From contig OX638355.1 of NCBI GenBank assembly GCA_951813285.1, positions 3,181,136-3,245,135 on the forward strand: DNA of 64,000 nucleotides, read 5' to 3'. A program made the translations under genes and the position numbers. Shown one piece after another: positions 43,715 through 52,446 of the stretch (position 1 is the stretch's first letter; each line of letters starts with the position of its first letter). The notes beneath the pieces are model-generated. The model did no database searches. It worked only from the letters and a program-made list of their open reading frames with translations, and had not been told where the DNA came from. Source of the stretch: Terriglobia bacterium (GTDB lineage: Bacteria > Acidobacteriota > Terriglobia > Versatilivoradales > Versatilivoraceae).

Positions 43715-44395
43715 GTGTTCAGCCGCCCCGGCTATCTCACGGACCGGGACCCGAGAAGGCCGCACCTGTTTTTCCGTGAGGCGCAAGTCTTCCTGGAACT
43801 TCTCGCCGTGGCGCAGGCCACGCCGGTGCTATCGATAGCGACGTTGGGCGAGTGCATCGACCGTTCCGCCGGCAGGCTGCTCGGTCTTGAGGCTTATTGC
43901 GGTAGCGAGTATGGCTGCCGTTCCGCGCAAAGGTTTGATGGGTTTGAGGAGTGCCCGGGGCTTTCTTCGGACGCACTGGATCAGGCGAGGGCAGCTTTTG
44001 AAAGCCGAAGAGCTGAGCGGTACGCCCAGGTGGGTCCGATTGTGAGTCGGCTTTCCGAGGCACTCGCAAGGGGAGAAGGATTCGCGGATGAGATGAGGAT
44101 AGTCGATATTGCGATCGCATTGGAAAACATGTACGACTTGCCGAAACGGAAAATTTCCCCGACATTGCAGAACAGGGCTTCCGGGTATCTCGGAACCGAC
44201 TGCGCAAGCAGGGAGCGGATCAAGGAGAGCGTCAAGGAGTTCTACGATGCACGTTCGAACATCGTTCACGGCGGGCGGGGCAACGTGACTCAGGAGAGAA
44301 ATCGCGAAGCGTTTAGCAGGGGATTCGACATCGCCAGAAGGACGCTGTTTGAGCTGTTACAGAAAGGCCTACCGAAGAATTGGGACGAGTTGTGA
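43715..44395 (+). CDS. HEPN (Apea-like) domain protein, probably 5'-truncated by a MITE
   Basis: A 226-residue frame from a GTG. The C-terminal half is Apea-like HEPN: IVDIAIALENMY, then KEFYDARSNIVHGG with the Rx4H motif RSNIVH at 180-185. HEPN domains of this type are often RNases in defence or toxin systems. The reading frame stays open upstream to the right end of MITE copy D (43649). Family members usually have a longer N-terminal part, so the MITE probably removed the true start. A second HEPN gene follows on the same strand. Confidence 0.68.
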   Translation: MFSRPGYLTDRDPRRPHLFFREAQVFLELLAVAQATPVLSIATLGECIDRSAGRLLGLEAYCGSEYGCRSAQRFDGFEECPGLSSDALDQARAAFESRRAERYAQVGPIVSRLSEALARGEGFADEMRIVDIAIALENMYDLPKRKISPTLQNRASGYLGTDCASRERIKESVKEFYDARSNIVHGGRGNVTQERNREAFSRGFDIARRTLFELLQKGLPKNWDEL

Positions 44396-44637
44396 TCGCC
44401 GGCGCTGGCAGTGGCGGGGACCGCGGCCGGGGGGGCGCGGTGACAATCGGGAGTATGAGGTGTTTCGAGATATAACGCCCGGGGGGGTAGCGGTGGGCTT
44501 GAACGGCTGAACAGTGAAGCGATCACCGAGGCCATCCGTCCGTGCAATCCGCAGGGCGAGTTCGGCGCACGGCACTGGCACACGCTCTCGACGCCGTTCT
44601 ATACGTCAATAGACAGTCAGAAAGCACAGGAGAGCTG

Positions 44638-46005
44638 ATGGGAATGGAGACTGAACGCTTGACGGAGTGCATCCGGCGAGCGGTCCAACACGCACAATTC
44701 AGTAACTTCTACCGGAACCGTTTCGACTCCCACGTGATGCGTGAGCTCTACGCGAGAAAGATGAAGCGGGAATACTCCCTGTCGAATACGGACGCAATAA
44801 TCCTGCATAAACGTGCGAGCGCCGAACTCGTTTCCGAACTGTTGCCGAAGCTGACGCCCTATAGCTCGCCCGAGAGCGGTGCTGTCTGCAACGGGCTTTA
44901 CGATCTGATGGGTTCATTAACTTCCCCGCGCCTTCCTTCCGTTGAGGACTACGCCAAGATCCTGGTCGTCGCGGCCGCACGCATCGGTCCCGAACGAGTC
45001 GCCAATTTGTTCGCTGGGTGGCTAGAAGGCGTACCCGTTCGGGTCTGGTTATGCGCTTTGCTCAAGGGTGTAAGAACCGATAGGTCGTTAAGGCCTGTAG
45101 ACGGTTGCCGCTTAGAGACACTGCCTGGCAATGGGGACGAGTTTCCCAGATCCCTATACGTTCAGATTGACGAGCACGACATTCGAAACGAGCAATACGC
45201 CCACAGGGCAATGCTGTGCCTCAAACACGCTGTGGGGCCAGCACTCTACTTGCCGAACCGGGAACGCAACACTCCGCTGCAGCGGCCGCGTCCTACGATC
45301 CTCAATCCTGACCTGTCGTCTGTGTCCGTGGCGAGCCTGTGCCGGGCGATGTCGATCGAGATTAACAACTATGTGGACTGGTTCATGCAGTGGTGGGACT
45401 ATGGAGATGTGGACGCGTTCTTTCTGAATGCCGGGTTTTCGAGTGGCCGCAAGGAGACGCAGGGCGCATCACCGAAACTTATCTCGGTAGAACAGGTATT
45501 GAGATGCTTGGAGTTGCATGGACTTCTCGAGAAGTACACAAGGTTGGACCTCGGCATTGCTAGGTGGCTCCGGTCGAAACATCCGCTTGCAGAAGTGGAG
45601 CAACTGGTGGAACTGAGAATCGCGTTAGAGTCGGTTCTGTTGAGCGATGACAAGGGATCTGTCGGAGAAAAGAGGTATCGAATGGCGACGAGAGGCGCGT
45701 GGTTGCTGGGGAAAACATTCAAACAGCGGCAAGAGTACTTTCGGACGTTGCGCAAGGCCTACGACTTTGCATCGAGCGTGTTGCATGCTGGAAACCCCAA
45801 GGCAAAGAACAAGGAAGACTTGGTGAAGGTGATCGGTGACGCTCAAAATCTTTGTAGGGCGGCCATACTGCGGATTGTGACCGATGCCGAAAAAACGGTT
45901 TGGCCGGACATCGTCATGGGCAAGGGCTTTGGTAGGGTGCCTGATGACTCTGTCAGAGATTCGGCGCTTGGGGGCGGCAAGATCGCCCGCGGCATAGACC
46001 GGTGA
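44638..46005 (+). CDS. Apea-like HEPN-domain protein (455 aa)
   Basis: A 455-residue protein. The N-terminal two thirds are not recognised. The C-terminal third has the HEPN/Apea pattern LVELRIALESVLLSDDKGSV, later FRTLRKAYDFASSVLHAG. At the usual Rx4H site the arginine is replaced (ASSVLH), so RNase activity is uncertain. AGGAG precedes the ATG at 44638; an upstream in-frame ATG at 44542 has no site. It lies about 240 bases after the first HEPN gene on the same strand. Confidence 0.68.
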   Translation: MGMETERLTECIRRAVQHAQFSNFYRNRFDSHVMRELYARKMKREYSLSNTDAIILHKRASAELVSELLPKLTPYSSPESGAVCNGLYDLMGSLTSPRLPSVEDYAKILVVAAARIGPERVANLFAGWLEGVPVRVWLCALLKGVRTDRSLRPVDGCRLETLPGNGDEFPRSLYVQIDEHDIRNEQYAHRAMLCLKHAVGPALYLPNRERNTPLQRPRPTILNPDLSSVSVASLCRAMSIEINNYVDWFMQWWDYGDVDAFFLNAGFSSGRKETQGASPKLISVEQVLRCLELHGLLEKYTRLDLGIARWLRSKHPLAEVEQLVELRIALESVLLSDDKGSVGEKRYRMATRGAWLLGKTFKQRQEYFRTLRKAYDFASSVLHAGNPKAKNKEDLVKVIGDAQNLCRAAILRIVTDAEKTVWPDIVMGKGFGRVPDDSVRDSALGGGKIARGIDR

Positions 46006-46347
46006 AGCGCTCCGTCTTGACCGTATCAACGCGTGAGGGCCGGCTTGTCAGCACGGGTCTCCGGGCCATGCGCTTTCGCTCGACGTATGCAAGACATAGA
46101 ATCAGACACGGGATAAGACACCCGTCATCCCTTCGCCGGCGGCGCACTGGAGGAGGTGCGGAGCCACATCCGCCGCGCCGACATCGGCGACGGCCGTGAC
46201 CGCCTTCGCGGCGTCGATCTTGACAGCCACCCGGGCGGGGCGGCGGGGGACTGCCCCGCCTTCGCCGTAGCGCTGACCGAGGTCCCTGGGAACGCCTAGC
46301 CGCTTCGTGTGATCGCTACGATAGGTTCGCTGACATCAAACCGAGCC
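46006..46347. other. Gene-free stretch between convergent HEPN genes
   Basis: About 340 bases between the 3' ends of the two flanking genes. A very GC-rich block with repeated CCGCC/GGCGG words lies at about 46140-46280. I see no frame with a ribosome site, no terminator with a clear T-run and no MITE copy. Confidence 0.4.
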
Positions 46348-47313
46348 CTATGGTTCCATGCTGGCTTGGTCGATCAACTTGCACACCCTCCGCACACAGT
46401 TCACAAGTGATCCGACCTCCGCGCGTCGAGTTATGTACCAGCGAGGTCCGTGCGCAAGATTGTTTCGGAATCTCTCCAGGAAGGAGATTTCCTCGCCGTC
46501 TATCGTGATGAAGCCTTCACGTTTCGCTCCTCGTAGTAGTTGTCCGAATCGATATCGTTCAATTCGTCGTTCAGGACCGGAACCTGAGCTACCTAGCTCA
46601 CCCGACTTTATTTCAAGGGTGGTGCCGACGATTGCCTGGAGCCTTGGCTGCCTAACGCACAACCCTCGCGCGAGCAAAGTTTCCAGATGAGAGAATTTCA
46701 TGAAAAGCAACACACGCACTGGGAGTTTCTGTAGATCCTCTACGTCGATAGTTCCGAGCTTGTGACCGGGCAACTCGACCAATCGAAACGGCCGTTCATC
46801 TGCCGTTAGAAGGTAGTCAAGCAGAGGGCTGTCACCGCTCAGACAATTGTCGCAAGACAATGGCTCGAAAATGTCTTCTACAAGCAGTTTCTGGTCCCGC
46901 TCCTTAAACCGGATTGCTCCTCGAGCCCGATCGAGGTCAAGGATTCCACACGCGCGCGCTACGTCGAGAACGGCGATATATCTGAGGCGCGCCGAGTCTG
47001 GGTAAGCCAGCAACTCCCGAACTTCACGAGACTTCTGGCACCCATTTATCCGATCACTCTTACAAATGGAACTTACGGCGAAACCTCGTTTGGAGATGGC
47101 ATCCACCACCTCTGTTGGTGTGCCGGTGCTTATCGATAGATCAGGAAGCCACGGATCAACAGCGAGCGATCCGCCCGTTCCTGTGGTTCCATCCTCATTG
47201 ATCCATATCTGTAACGCCCCAGGCGGGAAATAAGCCCGGTCTCCGGCCCTCAATTGGATGCCGGAGTTCGTGTTCTTCGAGTCGGCGGCGCCGATCTTCT
47301 CTCTTTCACTCAT
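46348..47313 (-). CDS. CBS-like/HEPN-like protein of unknown function (321 aa)
   Basis: A 321-residue protein. Residues about 62-125 and 160-210 look like CBS-domain halves (SREVRELLAYPDSARLRYIA then VLDVARACGIL; FRLVELPGHKLGTIDVEDLQ). These would bind an adenine nucleotide. The C-terminal about 70 residues end in FLERFRNNLAHGPRW, with RNNLAH at 283-288. That is an Rx4H motif with the asparagine typical of HEPN RNases. A nucleotide-sensing RNase is a plausible reading, but both domain calls come from eye. It is convergent with the upstream HEPN gene. Confidence 0.5.
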   Translation of the reverse strand: MSEREKIGAADSKNTNSGIQLRAGDRAYFPPGALQIWINEDGTTGTGGSLAVDPWLPDLSISTGTPTEVVDAISKRGFAVSSICKSDRINGCQKSREVRELLAYPDSARLRYIAVLDVARACGILDLDRARGAIRFKERDQKLLVEDIFEPLSCDNCLSGDSPLLDYLLTADERPFRLVELPGHKLGTIDVEDLQKLPVRVLLFMKFSHLETLLARGLCVRQPRLQAIVGTTLEIKSGELGSSGSGPERRIERYRFGQLLRGAKREGFITIDGEEISFLERFRNNLAHGPRWYITRRAEVGSLVNCVRRVCKLIDQASMEP

Positions 47314-47385
47314 ATCTGCTTAGCTGAGTCTCTCAGCCCGTTTCTTCCGTGATATTCAGCCACGTCTCTAGTTCGGCATTCCCGA

Positions 47386-47592
47386 TCAACCTGTCCTATA
47401 TCGCGGGTTCAAGAGCACACTGATTTCCTCAAGATCCTTCGCAGTTTTTCCCAAAACACTCTGAACGCATTCGTCGCAAACGCGCTTGGCAGTCGAATTC
47501 GCGCCTGCCAACTTCAGGATTGCGATGCAGGTGACTCCGGCCGCGAACGGAGCATGACATCGCGAGCAATTGCTCTGCCGCTTTACGGCCAA
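47386..47592 (-). CDS. Possible small zinc-ribbon protein (68 aa)
   Basis: A short frame with two Cys pairs, CSRC and CDEC, about 30 residues apart, compatible with one zinc site. The only start is a TTG without a ribosome site, and the frame stays open upstream (RIGGANGRPKHLAVKRQ). The true start may therefore be lost, or the frame may be a remnant. Its role is unknown. Confidence 0.35.
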   Translation of the reverse strand: MAVKRQSNCSRCHAPFAAGVTCIAILKLAGANSTAKRVCDECVQSVLGKTAKDLEEISVLLNPRYRTG

Positions 47593-47659
47593 ATGCTTCG
47601 GCCTGCCATTCGCCCCGCCGATCCTATCTGCACCAGAACCCCTTCAACTGTCCTTGTTG

Positions 47660-47947
47660 TCATCGGTAGGCGTCTTTTCGGTCACGGAATGAATGAAGAA
47701 CGACTTCGCGACCCGCGATGTCGTACCGTGCGCGGTAGTCGCCGAACCGGATGCGCCATTGCCCTTCTTCGGGTGCGACGCCGGACAGTTTCTTGATCTT
47801 GTGCCTTCCCGTAACATTGTGTGGATCGGAACGGAGCGCAATGAGGATCTCTTCGAGCACTCCGGTGAGGTCCTGTTTATTGCGCACAGCCTTGCGCGCC
47901 TGACGGTCGAATGCCGGAGTCGTTAGAACATGGAACTTGCCGGCCAT
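47660..47947 (-). CDS. RelE/ParE-family toxin
   Basis: A 95-residue RelE-fold toxin. The core IKKLSGVAPEEGQWRIRFGD then YRARYDIAGREVVLHSFRDR is the family signature for ribosome-dependent mRNA cleavage. It lies 11 bases after the antitoxin gene on the same strand. Intact and full length. Confidence 0.88.
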   Translation of the reverse strand: MAGKFHVLTTPAFDRQARKAVRNKQDLTGVLEEILIALRSDPHNVTGRHKIKKLSGVAPEEGQWRIRFGDYRARYDIAGREVVLHSFRDRKDAYR

Positions 47948-47958
47948 GCGGAGTAACG

Positions 47959-48276
47959 TTATCGTTTCGAGGGTTTCAGCGAGGCGACGAGTTCATCGGC
48001 GTCACGAGCCTCGCCGCGACGGTACTCTTGTCCGCTCTCGCGGATCTGACGTTTCACGGTCGGGTCGCGTAACTCCAGATAATCTTCAAGCTCGTCGACG
48101 TCGATAATGCCTGCGACCGGAATTCCATCCTTTTCAAGGACGAAGTACTCCTTGTTGACGTGCACTCGGCGCACAATCTGGCCAAGGTTAATGCGGGCTT
48201 TGGTGATGGGGATGCGCTGGATCGTGATGGTGTCTTTCTTTTTATTGCTCAAAATACCCCTTAGCATTCCAATCAT
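47959..48276 (-). CDS. Phd/YefM-type antitoxin of the RelE-like toxin
   Basis: A protein of up to 105 residues with PITKARINLGQIVRRVHVNK and EYFVLEKDGIPVAGIIDVDE, the Phd/YefM fold, then a charged C terminus that would bind the toxin. The ATG at 48276 gives a leader of only about 12 bases and no ribosome site. The in-frame TTG at 48252, six bases after AAGGGG, is an attractive alternative start. A consensus promoter with an overlapping palindrome lies directly upstream. Confidence 0.85.
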   Translation of the reverse strand: MIGMLRGILSNKKKDTITIQRIPITKARINLGQIVRRVHVNKEYFVLEKDGIPVAGIIDVDELEDYLELRDPTVKRQIRESGQEYRRGEARDADELVASLKPSKR

Positions 48277-48279
48277 CTT

Positions 48280-48322
48280 TGATTAATATTAATCATTATA
48301 ATCGCCTGAGAAGAGTTGTCAA
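48280..48322 (-). promoter_or_regulatory. Consensus sigma-70-type promoter with palindromic operator for the RelE/Phd-like pair
   Basis: Reading on the minus strand, TTGACA (48322-48317), a 16-base spacer and TATAAT (48300-48295) match the sigma-70 consensus exactly. A perfect 16-base palindrome TGATTAATATTAATCA (48280-48295) covers the expected transcription start. That position is typical of an operator bound by an autorepressing antitoxin. Confidence 0.85.
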
Positions 48323-48501
48323 ATGCAGGACGGTGAAGGCGATCCGTAGACACGAGAGACATGGTGTTATGACGATCCCGTTTTATAGTGTTGCCGGTTA
48401 CACACTTAAAATGACAGAGTCTGATTCCCTGTGGGGAAACCGGAATTTTGGGACGGATCCGGGGAAGAACGAGGTCCGCAGCTGGCCTGTAAGGGCGGGG
48501 T

Positions 48502-48891
48502 TTATCGGTCCTGGTGACCTGGAGTGCCGCAGACTTTTTCTCTTGCCTGTGATCCTACCCCGACTTGTTCGGCTAGGTCCAAGATCTTGACCAAGTCCTG
48601 GCGGATTTCCTCCCGCAGCCGCCGGGACCACTCGGGCCGTCTCTCAACAGCAGGGGCCTCCTCGGGTGGCTGGCCGGGCTCATTGAGAGGCGCCATCTTA
48701 AGCCGGAAGCCGAGGACGCGGCAGAGGGACTCGAGGAAGTCCAGGCGCGGAGAGGATCCGCGGCGCATGTTGCGGACCGTATCGGCGCTGCCGGTGGCAA
48801 GGAGCGAGAGGCGGCGGTCGGAGACACCGGAGCGGTCGATCAAGTCGAGGTGGCGTTGTCTGAAACCCATGTTCGAATCAGAAGCAGTCAT
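48502..48891 (-). CDS. XRE/Cro-type helix-turn-helix protein
   Basis: A 129-residue protein. Residues about 10-70 form a helix-turn-helix unit of the lambda-repressor type (LLATGSADTVRNMRRGSSPR then LDFLESLCRVLGF). The C-terminal part is helical and charged (EWSRRLREEIRQDLVKILDL). GAGAGGG precedes the ATG. It is probably a transcription regulator. No partner gene is adjacent. Confidence 0.7.
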   Translation of the reverse strand: MTASDSNMGFRQRHLDLIDRSGVSDRRLSLLATGSADTVRNMRRGSSPRLDFLESLCRVLGFRLKMAPLNEPGQPPEEAPAVERRPEWSRRLREEIRQDLVKILDLAEQVGVGSQAREKVCGTPGHQDR

Positions 48892-49594
48892 GCGGTTCCC
48901 TCTCCCGCACGCGGGGGAAGCCGCCTTCCTGGTCCGGTCGCACTGAGCACACTCCCAGCCAACGGGGGCTGCCCGTCTTTACGCGGGCCTGATTTTTCCT
49001 TTTCGAAGAGGGAGATATGGAGCCCAGTTTGCTTTATTAGGGACTCTCTGTCAACGGCCCTGCGCACTCTGGGCAGGGTGATCCCACGCTACCAGATTTG
49101 AGGCGACTTGTAAGTCAGAACGCCCGTATCATGCCCATTTCCCATGCACGAACCGCTTGCAGATCACCCAAATCGACCACAATTAGCCCTCCCCGGAGAG
49201 AGAAAAATTAGCGTGGGATAGTCCTGGCACTCTGGGCGAGGCAGCGCATCGCCCGCTCAAACACGCGAGCCCGCGGCGCCTTCCCTCGTTACATCAGCAC
49301 ACACCACAAAGAGAAGGCTTCGCCACTGAGAGACAGGCCCTTGAGCCATCGTGACAGCTTTCAGCAACGGTTCTGGGGTTTCAGCTGGATCGGCGGGAAA
49401 AAGAGGCCCATAGAAGCTCAGCAAAGTGGGGTTCTATGGGTCGGTCGACCTGGAGAATTTAGGAATCCATCGGTTGGGACGTAAGCCGAACCACTACATT
49501 AGGAGAGAAACGAACAGGGCTTTTCCGGCTCCTGATTCGGCGGGCGGGTCGACTTGGCGCCGTCTTGAGGGATACCCTTCATGTACGCTTGCCT
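48892..49594. repeat. Gene-free stretch with left direct repeat of the DUF262 unit
   Basis: About 700 bases without a convincing gene. Positions 49317-49541 are repeated in the same orientation at 51204-51427, with few differences. Shared words include GGTTCTATGGGTCGGTCGAC and AGGAGAGAAACGAACAGGGC. The two copies enclose the DUF262 gene. The rest shows nothing recognisable. Confidence 0.75.
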
Positions 49595-51082
49595 TCACGG
49601 CTTTATCTGCTGTAAGTCCCGCCTCAAGGCATTGAGAAGATTCGCCTGTACTAAAACGAAATGCTCTGGAGCTAGACCAGCGGGTGATGGCGCACCCGCG
49701 TACTTTTTAAACACTTGACCAGTCTTCATTTTCTTGGCCTTGACCTGCGTCTTCTTCCCGTGATCCACGTCGTGCTGTATATCTGTGCGGAGCGTGTTCA
49801 CATCCCCGAACGATGGCGGCACGGGCCTATCGAGGCGCGAGCCCACACTCTCCCGGAAAAGGAAGTACAAGTCGTCAATGAACGATTTGTAGTCATCGAA
49901 ATCGTCGATAGCCTTACCAAGATTCGCCTGTGCCTGCGCCGTCCGATTTGTAGCCTTGAATAGGTCTTCCCCATGCTGCGCTGAATGCTGTTCATTGAGC
50001 TGCCCAACGAGCGTGACAATCTGACGAGCACCCACGGTAATTCCTCCCCTGATCCCACTCTTTGCGAGGGCAGTAGGATCTAACAAGTTGACGAACTCAG
50101 GATCATGCGCCAGGAATTTGCGAAGAAGAGTCTGCTGACGAATCCGACTCCCGTCCCTGATGTTTGCATTAACCGTCTGTTGGAACTCAAGATAGTCGAC
50201 ATCCGTCGCGTTCTGGCCGAGCTCAACTTGCTTTTTCAGATCCTGGAGAAACCTCATGAAAAACGTCGCAATCCGTTGCTCCTGTCCGCCGATGTTCCCG
50301 AATTGAAGCAACCCACATGTTAGCGTGAGCAACGATTGAACGACGGTCCTGTTTCGTAGCACCCTGCCGGCATCATCGTCGAAGCCCTTGTCAATAAAGT
50401 CGAGCGCCGCCCTGAGTCGTTTAGCGACGTTTGAACTCGTGGAGAACGCTACCTGGCTCTCAAACACAGCGCGCATGTCATTGTAGCGGAGTCCAACTTC
50501 CAAACCGTCAATTTCAATCGCTGCGACCTTTGAGACTATGTCAAAGTGACCGTATCTGCGGTCGGATGCGTTCGTCTTGCCGAAGAATGGATGTTTGGCT
50601 AACTTCATCACATAGTCCCGCAGTTTGCTGTGGACGGAATTCAGCTTCTCGGCGCTGGTCAGTGGAAGGCCTTCCTGCAGACGTTGAAAGAAGTCCTTGA
50701 TCTCCTCCTCGGTGGCATCCCCAATCTCGTCAAACTCGATCTCATAGTCATCAAACGCATCAACCAGCTCATCTGGCAGATCCTTATAGTAAGGGCCTCC
50801 AAACTCCTCAGCTGTGCTCTCTGGAAGGCGCAGTTGGTTAGCAAAGAAGTCGTAGATCGTTACCAAACGCTGTTGGCCGTCCACAACCTCGTAGGCTTCA
50901 GGATCGCTTGAGACTTTTAGGAAGTAGAATTTCGGGAGCTTCCAGCCGCGAAGTATGGAATCGATCAAATTCTGTTTCTTTGAGCGACTCCACACCTCCT
51001 GGCGTTGCCACTCCGGAATATCGTACCGGTCGCGCCGCTTATAGATCTTGTCTATTGCGCGCGTCCTCGATTGCATCTTCAT
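49595..51082 (-). CDS. DUF262 (GmrSD N-terminal-like/ParB-fold) protein
   Basis: A 495-residue DUF262 protein. The signature is EYEVVDGQQRLVTIYDFF-like: here EVVDGQQRLVTIYDFF with DGQQR at 68-72, preceded by PEWQRQEVWSRSKKQNLIDS. DUF262 domains belong to modification-dependent restriction (GmrS-like) and other defence systems, with NTP-dependent or nicking activity. No DUF1524 HNH nuclease part is visible at the C terminus and no partner gene is adjacent. The gene lies between 225-base direct repeats, a mobile-unit pattern. Confidence 0.8.
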   Translation of the reverse strand: MKMQSRTRAIDKIYKRRDRYDIPEWQRQEVWSRSKKQNLIDSILRGWKLPKFYFLKVSSDPEAYEVVDGQQRLVTIYDFFANQLRLPESTAEEFGGPYYKDLPDELVDAFDDYEIEFDEIGDATEEEIKDFFQRLQEGLPLTSAEKLNSVHSKLRDYVMKLAKHPFFGKTNASDRRYGHFDIVSKVAAIEIDGLEVGLRYNDMRAVFESQVAFSTSSNVAKRLRAALDFIDKGFDDDAGRVLRNRTVVQSLLTLTCGLLQFGNIGGQEQRIATFFMRFLQDLKKQVELGQNATDVDYLEFQQTVNANIRDGSRIRQQTLLRKFLAHDPEFVNLLDPTALAKSGIRGGITVGARQIVTLVGQLNEQHSAQHGEDLFKATNRTAQAQANLGKAIDDFDDYKSFIDDLYFLFRESVGSRLDRPVPPSFGDVNTLRTDIQHDVDHGKKTQVKAKKMKTGQVFKKYAGAPSPAGLAPEHFVLVQANLLNALRRDLQQIKP

Positions 51083-51203
51083 GGTCGTGGTAGGGTATAA
51101 GCCAGAATTAGGGTTTTGGTCCTCCGGGACTCATGAGTATACACCCATTGACCTCCAACTGAGCCCTTCCAGCACAGTTGTTCTCTCTGGGGGCTCCGAG
51201 CGG

Positions 51204-51427
51204 ACTTCGCCTTTGAGAGACAAGCCCTTGAGCCATCTTGACGGCTTTCAGTAACGGTTCTGGGATTTCCGCCGGATCGGCGGGAAAAAGAAGCTCATAG
51301 AAGCTCAGCAAAGTGGGGTTCTATGGGTCGGTCGACCTGGAGAATTCAGGAATCCCTCGGCTGGGACGTAAGCCGATCCACTACGTAGGAGAGAAACGAA
51401 CAGGGCTTTTCCGGCTCCTGATTCGGC
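51204..51427. repeat. Right direct repeat of the DUF262 unit
   Basis: It matches 49317-49541 in the same orientation. Neither copy encodes an obvious transposase, and I find no inverted ends. The stretch 51083-51534 holds this repeat and then sequence without a recognisable gene. Confidence 0.78.
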
Positions 51428-51534
51428 CGGATCCGCTTTGCTTCAGGGTACCGTGGGGCCGACGGCCTCCGCTCAGTCGAATCCCCCACGATTTGCCCTG
51501 GCTGGAATTTCCACCCTGGAGATACCTTTTGACA

Positions 51535-52055
51535 CTAGTGTTGCGTCCCGGAAATATATGAGCAAAGTCGGTCGAGTTTGGCGAGGATGGAATCAGCGGT
51601 GGCGGACCAGATGAAGGGGCTGGTGTTGGCGTTGTAATGTTGGACGAAGCGCTCGATGTGACGGACGAGAGCCTTGGTGCTGGAGAAGGAACCTCGGCGA
51701 ATAGCCTGCTGGGTAATGAGGCCGAACCAGCGTTCGACTTGGTTGAGCCAGGACGCATAGGTTGGGGTGAAATGCAGGTGGTAGCGGGGACGCCGAGCGA
51801 GCCAAGCGCGGACTTTGGGATGTTTATGAGTGGCGTAGTTGTCGACGACGAGATGGATGTCGAGGCAGCGGGGCACATTGCGGTCGATCTGACGCAGGAA
51901 TGCGAGGAACTCCTGATGACGGTGTCGCGGATGACAACGGGTTATGACTTTGCCGGTGGCGACATTGAGAGCGGCGAACAGCGTGGTGGTGCCGTGGCGT
52001 TTGTAGTCATGAGTGACGCCTTCGAGGTAGCCGAGGCCCATGGGGAGGACGGGAA
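51535..52055 (-). pseudogene. IS630-family transposase, C-terminal part only, truncated by MITE copy E
   Basis: About the last 170 residues of an IS630 (Tc1/mariner-type) transposase. [20 protein letters not shown] and [20 protein letters not shown] are present, with the catalytic aspartate in VVDNYATHK and the glutamate in [11 protein letters not shown]. The N-terminal half is missing: the family reading stops at about 52055, exactly where MITE copy E begins. The remainder is not found beyond the MITE, so a deletion accompanied or followed insertion. Confidence 0.85.
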
Positions 52056-52060
52056 CCCCG

Positions 52061-52281
52061 GGGGACGTTGTTGAATTAGTGGAATTGTTTGGACCGGCCG
52101 TCTTTCAATTTCTTGTCGATATTGAGAATGCTCGGACCCCCCAACAGGACTCATGCAGCGTCGCAGCGTCGTGGAGCCTACGGATGCATTTGGCCGGAGG
52201 GGCGGGGCGTCGAGTGCCTGCTCGTGTCAGGCAAGATGCGGATGCTGAGCGCAGTTATTCCAGTAATTCAACAACGTCCCC
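52061..52281. mobile_element. MITE-like element copy E
   Basis: A 221-base copy. Left end GGGGACGTTGTTGAATTAGT, right end GTAATTCAACAACGTCCCC. It is almost identical to copy D, including the internal GCAGCGTCGCAGCGTCG. It cuts the IS630 transposase gene. Confidence 0.87.
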
Positions 52282-52390
52282 TACTTTCCTTTGGCCGGAG
52301 GGGCGGGGCGTCGAGTGCCTGCTCGTGTCAGACAAGATGCGGATGCTGAGCGCAGTTATTCCAGTAATTCAACAACGTCCCCTACTCTCC
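52189..52390. repeat. 101-base tandem duplication of the right half of MITE copy E
   Basis: The unit starting TTTGGCCGGAGGGGCGGGGC at 52189 is repeated from 52290 with one or two changes. Both units end in the complete right terminal repeat of the MITE. The second unit therefore gives an extra right end at about 52382. Confidence 0.85.
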
Positions 52391-52446
52391 CCTGTTACAC
52401 CAAAGTCGTGAAAGCTTGACAGGACAGTACTGAGGAGGAACTTGAA

